Below, piece after piece: positions 60,170-64,000 of a DNA stretch of 64,000 nt. The translations under genes and the position numbers were made by a program. Location: positions 29,496 to 93,495 of the forward strand of contig JBFLWY010000004.1 of NCBI GenBank assembly GCA_040757355.1, in the 5' to 3' direction. Positions within the stretch are counted from its first letter, which is position 1, and each line of letters starts with the position of its first letter. The notes beneath the pieces were generated by a model, which did no database searches, had not been told where the DNA came from, and was given only the letters and a program-made list of their open reading frames with translations. The stretch comes from DTYU01 sp040757355. GTDB taxonomy: Bacteria > Bacillota > Desulfotomaculia > Desulfotomaculales > Ammonificaceae.

Positions 60170-60730
60170 TTATGCCGATTCCCCAGTTGATGACTGCTCC
60201 ACACCGCACGGCGGGGGTCCGAAGAGACCGAATCCCATGCCCTTCGGTCCGCACATAAATCCACCGTGCCCAGGCCCTCTTCGGCCTCCGAACATTAACA
60301 GTCTTTCGTCTATGCCGTTTTCTTCCGCCCACGCTGCGGTTTCTTCCCTCAACTGCTTCAAGGCTTCGCATCTTTCCTCTGCGGAAAGATCCCTCAGCCC
60401 CTCGAGTTTTTCCTGGATCTCGCTCCTTTTGGCTATAATGGCTTCTTTTTGCTTTTCGGTGATTTCGCCCTGTTCCACTGCCTGTTCCAGTCTTTCTTCG
60501 ACCATTGCCTCCCGCTTCGCTTCTCTTTCCTTCCGGTCTTCCTGCAGCACTTCATCTACCTTGGCCGGATCGAGGTTGAACTTTTCGACCAGTTTTTGGA
60601 TTACCGGCGGGAAGTTATAGTCGGTCTGGGTTTCCGCGGCTATGGCACTTAGACCGTAAGCTCCCAGCAATACCGAAACGCAGGCGAGAACGACCACGAA
60701 AGCTACGGATTTAAGCCTCACATTGCTCAC
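60170..60730 (-). CDS. Exported DUF2680-type coiled-coil protein
   Basis: A 186-residue protein: signal peptide (VAFVVVLACVSVLLGAYGLSAIAA), then a charged helical region (FNLDPAKVDEVLQEDRKERE; EQGEITEKQKEAIIAKRSEIQEK) typical of DUF2680, and a Gly/Cys-rich tail (GHGGFMCGPKGMGFGLF). Such proteins often neighbour efflux or two-component genes; function unknown. It lies between the sensor kinase and the adaptor protein genes, so co-regulation with the efflux operon is plausible. Confidence 0.72.
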   Translation of the reverse strand: MSNVRLKSVAFVVVLACVSVLLGAYGLSAIAAETQTDYNFPPVIQKLVEKFNLDPAKVDEVLQEDRKEREAKREAMVEERLEQAVEQGEITEKQKEAIIAKRSEIQEKLEGLRDLSAEERCEALKQLREETAAWAEENGIDERLLMFGGRRGPGHGGFMCGPKGMGFGLFGPPPCGVEQSSTGESA

Positions 60731-60865
60731 CCCCTTTCCGAAAGCCGCACGGCAAAATTGTTATCTCCAGCCGATCCGAGAAGACTGAAGCGCCGGAGGC
60801 CAAGTGCCCTTGCCGGCCTCGAATCGGCCCTAAACATATTATTTGCGCGTGGGCTGAGAAAAAGC

Positions 60866-61966
60866 TTAAGACGAGGGGAAAATGCGAAAAAGTTTTTTAC
60901 GCTGTTTGAGCGGAAGGGATATTGTGAACGTGGTGCCTTTATCCGGCACGCTCTTTACATCTACCCTGCCGCGGTGTCTATCGATAATGGCTTTAGCGAT
61001 CGCCAGGCCCAAACCGTATCCGTGGGCCCGGCTTTGGGTCCTGGAAGCGTCCGCGCGGTAAAACCTGTTGAAGATGTAAGGCAGTTCGCTGGCTCTGATG
61101 CCGATCCCGGAGTCCTGCACGGTAATGACCGCCTTGTTTTTCCTGGCAGCCGCCGCGACGTTGACCACTGTGTTTTCAGGGCTGTATTTTACGGCGTTGT
61201 CCAGCAATATGACAAAAAGCGTGGTGAGACCGGTCTTATCCGCTTCGAGGGAGATACTTTCCAGTTCGCTTACGATCTGAATCCGCTTCGCTTCAGCGAG
61301 AGGCCGGATTTTCTCAACCGCCTCGTTGAAAGCGTCCTCCAGGCTGACCTCCCCGAGGTTCCGGCCGTTCAGTCCTTTCTGATACCGGCTCAGCGTCAGC
61401 AGGTGGTCCGAAAGTATGTTTAATTTATCAATCTCTTCAAGATTGCTTTGCATCAGTTCTCTTGCCTGGTTTTGATTAAAGTCCGGATCGCGGAGCGCAA
61501 CTTCAATTTCCGTCTTCATGGCGGTCAGGGGCGTGCGCAGCTCATGCGAAGCGTCGGCCGTAAACCGCTCCTGTTCATGCAGCATCTCCTCAATGGGCTT
61601 AAGGGTTCTCCCTGCCAAGAAGTAGGCGGCGAACCCGGAAATTGTCAGTAAACCGAGATTCATGAAAACCAGTTGGACTGCTATTCTTCTTTTTGTCTCT
61701 GCGAAGACTTGGGGATCAAAAGCCGGGGGATGCAGGGATCTTGCTCTTAAATCCGGACTCCCTTCAACAAAAGGGGGTGAAAACTGATCTTGATCAGGCA
61801 CTTGGCCCTTTTCCCTTTCTACGTAGGCGCGCAATGCCTGCCGGCCAAGGCTTCGCCGGACCTCGACCGTCAGGGCCGTGTAAACCACTGCACTGAATAA
61901 AACACTGATGATCATAATAATGAGCAGGTACCAGGCAGTCAATTTAATCCTCGCCGTGCGAAACAT
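60866..61966 (-). CDS. Membrane sensor histidine kinase
   Basis: A 366-residue kinase. Two N-terminal helices flank a ~60-residue sensor loop (RRSLGRQALRAYVEREKG...FAETKRR). A HAMP-like segment follows, then HisKA with the phospho-accepting His in FTADASHELRTPLTAMKTE, and HATPase motifs LLDNAVKYSPENT, DSGIGIRASELP and HGYGLGLAIAKAI. Its stop codon directly precedes the response-regulator gene, reading in operon order regulator-kinase. Confidence 0.94.
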   Translation of the reverse strand: MFRTARIKLTAWYLLIIMIISVLFSAVVYTALTVEVRRSLGRQALRAYVEREKGQVPDQDQFSPPFVEGSPDLRARSLHPPAFDPQVFAETKRRIAVQLVFMNLGLLTISGFAAYFLAGRTLKPIEEMLHEQERFTADASHELRTPLTAMKTEIEVALRDPDFNQNQARELMQSNLEEIDKLNILSDHLLTLSRYQKGLNGRNLGEVSLEDAFNEAVEKIRPLAEAKRIQIVSELESISLEADKTGLTTLFVILLDNAVKYSPENTVVNVAAAARKNKAVITVQDSGIGIRASELPYIFNRFYRADASRTQSRAHGYGLGLAIAKAIIDRHRGRVDVKSVPDKGTTFTISLPLKQRKKLFRIFPSS

Positions 61967-62647
61967 CTACCTGTGCCTCCCGATTCTGTACCCGAAGCCG
62001 CGCACGGTATGAATCAAGGGCGGCCGGCCCTTGAACGGCTTGTCGATTTTGTTCCGCAAGTAACCGATGTAGACCTCCACTGTATTCGGCAGGATATCGG
62101 CATCGTAATCCCATACGTGATTGATGATCTGGTCTTTGGTTAGAATTCGTCCCGGGTTTCGCATCAAGTATTCAAGGAGAGCGTACTCTTTTTTGGAAAG
62201 CTCGATACTCTTGTCACCCCGCTTCACCTCGAAGGTCAGCGTATTCAGGCTTAAGTCCTCGACGGTCAGAATCGAGCCGATGCTGTTCCTAGGCCTCCGG
62301 GTCAACGCCCTAACGCGGGCCAGCAGTTCGGCAAAGGCGAAAGGCTTAACCAGGTAGTCGTCCGCGCCGGCGTTTAACCCTTCTACCTTGTCGTTTAACT
62401 GGCCCTTCGCCGTCAGCATAAGGATGGGCGTATGCACCTGGTTTTTTCGCAACCGTCTGCACACCTCGACCCCGTCGATTTTCGGCAGCATCAGGTCCAG
62501 AATAATCACGTCGTAGTCTTCGTTTAGAGCGAGGTCCAACCCGGTCTCCCCGTCATACGCTGCGTCAACCGCGTACGCCTCCTGCTCCAGGCCCCTTTTT
62601 ATGGAGTTGGCTATTTTATGCTCGTCTTCAATAATTAAAACTCTCAT
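61967..62647 (-). CDS. OmpR/PhoB-family response regulator
   Basis: A 226-residue regulator. Receiver domain with phospho-acceptor Asp in VIILDLMLPKIDGVEVC (about residue 51) and K in MLTAKGQLNDKVEGL; C-terminal winged helix with LSKKEYALLEYLMRNPGRILTKDQI and VYIGYLRNKIDKPF. One base from the kinase gene. Likely regulates the adjacent efflux/DUF2680 genes. Confidence 0.95.
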   Translation of the reverse strand: MRVLIIEDEHKIANSIKRGLEQEAYAVDAAYDGETGLDLALNEDYDVIILDLMLPKIDGVEVCRRLRKNQVHTPILMLTAKGQLNDKVEGLNAGADDYLVKPFAFAELLARVRALTRRPRNSIGSILTVEDLSLNTLTFEVKRGDKSIELSKKEYALLEYLMRNPGRILTKDQIINHVWDYDADILPNTVEVYIGYLRNKIDKPFKGRPPLIHTVRGFGYRIGRHR

Positions 62648-62711
62648 TTGACATGATTATAACAATTGAAAGCTGAGAAACAGCTGAAAAAATCTGGACG
62701 TTCTTGCACAG

Positions 62712-62759
62712 AAAACAAGGGTGCCGGCTCCCACCTTTCCGCAACGGTAGTCGCCGGCA
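62712..62759 (-). terminator. Probable terminator of the ferredoxin gene
   Basis: TGCCGGC (62722-62728) pairs with GCCGGCA (62753-62759); on the minus strand the second arm is followed by CCCTTGTTTTC. Moderate. Confidence 0.5.
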
Positions 62760-62802
62760 TTCTATCACTCTTTCAATAATCAAATGGTTAAAATACCAGA
62801 AC

Positions 62803-63006
62803 TCAACCCTGGACCCAACTAATGCAGCCGGTCGGACATGTCTCCATCGCCTCTTCAATCAAGTCCTCCGGGGCGCCCGTAGGGTTTATCACCTGGGCAT
62901 ATCCCAGTTCTTCATTCACCTTGAATACCTCCGGACAGATCTCCTCACAGGTACCGCAAGCCTGACACTCTTCGATTTCAATGTATGGAACACGTGCCAA
63001 AATCAA
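62803..63006 (-). CDS. Single-domain ferredoxin
   Basis: A 67-residue ferredoxin: CQACGTCEEICPEVF (residues ~14-28) and a distant CPTGCI near the C-terminus together supply ligands for one [4Fe-4S] cluster of the Thermotoga/Desulfovibrio type. Its partner is not identifiable here. The gene overlaps or abuts the short membrane fragment at 63007. Confidence 0.92.
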   Translation of the reverse strand: MILARVPYIEIEECQACGTCEEICPEVFKVNEELGYAQVINPTGAPEDLIEEAMETCPTGCISWVQG

Positions 63007-63201
63007 CTACCCCCTTTCCCGGTATATTACCATTTCAACTATATCACCGCTCCTTAAACACAGCATCTCGGTCGCTGTCGATAACTGGTGCGCGCTCAGC
63101 TCTCCTAAGAATTTCTTGTACCCCGCCTCGCGTATTGAGCCGTTCAACACGGCGATAACTACCATAGGCAGCCAGGCGACGGTATACTTCAGAATGATCA
63201 T
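63007..63201 (-). pseudogene. Probable truncated membrane protein
   Basis: A 64-residue ORF. Its first ~40 residues (YTVAWLPMVVIAVLNGSIREAGYKKFLGELSAHQLST) look like the N-terminus of a longer small-membrane-protein family I know only by pattern; after that the sequence turns hydrophilic (MLCLRSGDIVEMVIYRERG) and stops at TAG. It may be a remnant or a short variant. Confidence 0.45.
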
Positions 63202-63203
63202 TT

Positions 63204-63617
63204 TTACCCTTCGACAGTCTCCAGCGTATTCTTGGCCTCAAACAGTTCCTTTACCGAATCCTTCATCAGCATGATGATTGTAAAAACCCCTAACACCGTT
63301 CCAAACGGCATAAACATGCATTCCAGCCCGGCGACAACGAGGCAAAAGACCCGCGAGGTGCGTTTTTTCAGTTTTACGCCCGCAACGATCATCAGGGCGG
63401 ACAAAGCCCAACCGCAGAGAATTAAGACCGCGGGAAACAAAACGAAGAACCACGCGAAAAACTCCGGGGGCGCGTTTTCACCGTCAAATTTACCGGACAG
63501 CATGGCTATCCCCATCGCCAGATGAAGAAACGGGAAACAGGAAAAAAGCGCAGTGATCCCGCCGAGGACATAATGAAAAACCGAAAGCAGGTTCAGGTTC
63601 TGCTCGTCCTGGGTCAT
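63204..63617 (-). CDS. Small integral membrane protein, unrecognised
   Basis: A 137-residue protein, start at ATG 63617 with AGGAGAGGGAG upstream. Four hydrophobic segments (FHYVLGGITALFSCFPFLHL; FFAWFFVLFPAVLILCGWALSALMIVAG; FCLVVAGLECMFMPFGTVLGVFTIIMLM). Resembles small uncharacterised membrane proteins of anaerobes; no function assigned. Confidence 0.65.
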   Translation of the reverse strand: MTQDEQNLNLLSVFHYVLGGITALFSCFPFLHLAMGIAMLSGKFDGENAPPEFFAWFFVLFPAVLILCGWALSALMIVAGVKLKKRTSRVFCLVVAGLECMFMPFGTVLGVFTIIMLMKDSVKELFEAKNTLETVEG

Positions 63618-63839
63618 CTCCCTCTCCTTTCTATTTCGCTCCGCCACTTTATAACCACATTTACTTGCATTCCCCGCTGCTTATGTGTTTCTAACGGCAG
63701 CCCATGGACAGCCGCGCCGTAAAAGCCCGGCTTGATCTAATCGGTTACCGTAACTGGTTCAACCGCATACGGGTCCGTCGTAATTATGATTCTACATCAA
63801 TCCTACAGGAATTTACAGGTTCCTTCAAGGCCTAGCGGG

Positions 63840-64000
63840 CTAATCCTGCACTTGCTCCAATAATTGCCCGAGAAAGCTGTAGAACTCCTCTGCGCGGTCA
63901 ATCATCGGCCAATGGAAGGCCGGCTCGAATTTTTTGTGGTGCAATGAGGCGGCTTCTAAGAAGTCCAGCGTGCCTTCGGCCAGGCTCTCGCTCCCCCAGC
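63840..64000 (-). CDS. 3' end of an unrecognised gene (runs off the window)
   Basis: Minus strand, open from the window edge to a TAG at 63840-63842. It reads WGSESLAEGTLDFLEAAS, then HHKKFEPAFHWPMIDRAEEF and ends LGQLLEQVQD. Soluble and charged; no family recognised. Confidence 0.6.
   Translation of the reverse strand, partial: WGSESLAEGTLDFLEAASLHHKKFEPAFHWPMIDRAEEFYSFLGQLLEQVQD

Overview
The window looks like a chromosomal segment of an anaerobic, sulfate-reducing member of the Firmicutes (Desulfotomaculum/Desulforudis/Ammonifex-like Peptococcaceae). The evidence is a dissimilatory APS reductase and Qmo electron-transfer operon together with Gram-positive and spore-former markers: the prkA/yhbH/spoVR set, MurT/GatD, stalk-domain ('copper amine oxidase N-like') surface proteins, a DUF4367 anti-sigma protein and a B12-dependent ribonucleotide reductase. 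The genus assignment is inference. I saw no tRNA, rRNA, CRISPR array or intact insertion sequence.

Layout. 1-528: 5' end of a membrane diguanylate cyclase gene, divergent from the next operon. 705-8532: aprB-aprA-qmoA-qmoB-qmoC behind a near-consensus promoter, with a hairpin after aprA, another between qmoB and qmoC, and a terminator after qmoC. 8540-16715 (minus): fdhE, spoVR, an RNase J-like metallo-beta-lactamase-fold protein, yhbH and prkA. 16991-20928 (plus): a zinc phospholipase C-like protein and a CoA-disulfide reductase/rhodanese fusion. 21-30 kb: a stress-type protein, a GH18 surface protein, an ECF sigma gene lacking region 4 with its anti-sigma partner, a VapBC pair, a DUF169 protein, a deacetylase/DUF4015 fusion and a membrane phosphoesterase. 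30.9-36 kb (minus): a small exopolysaccharide set, mqnD (menaquinone synthesis) and a DUF1624 acyltransferase. 36.7-45.9 kb (minus): a beta-lactamase-fold surface protein, gatD-murT, nrdJ, a CoA-disulfide-reductase-like flavoprotein and thrC. 47.2-52.0 kb (minus): a [NiFe]-hydrogenase/HdrA operon (mvhA, mvhG and an hdrA-mvhD fusion). 53.9 kb: a tiny glutaredoxin-like gene with two in-frame UGA codons, read here as a selenoprotein. 54.7-64 kb (minus): a glucosaminidase, a MacAB-type efflux operon, a DUF2680 protein, a two-component system, a ferredoxin and small membrane proteins.

How the parts connect. AprBA reduces APS to sulfite. QmoABC passes quinol electrons to AprBA, MqnD helps make the menaquinone, and the hydrogenase/HdrA complex can feed in H2-derived electrons. 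Two CoA-disulfide-reductase-like flavoproteins, one with a rhodanese domain, suggest sulfane-sulfur or thiol-disulfide chemistry.

The most unusual signals are: (1) the 74-codon gene at 53944-54168 with UGA at codons 13 and 72, ending U-G-V-stop; (2) an intergenic family of about 70-106 bp hairpin elements with conserved ends CCCAGCACTCA...TGAGTGCTGGG, variable interiors and covarying stems, clustered between 10.9 and 38.3 kb and resembling REPINs; (3) an ECF sigma factor without region 4; (4) a qmoC gene in a Gram-positive-like background. Two 100-N assembly gaps are present. The first is flanked by identical 127-bp sequences, which looks like an assembly artefact.
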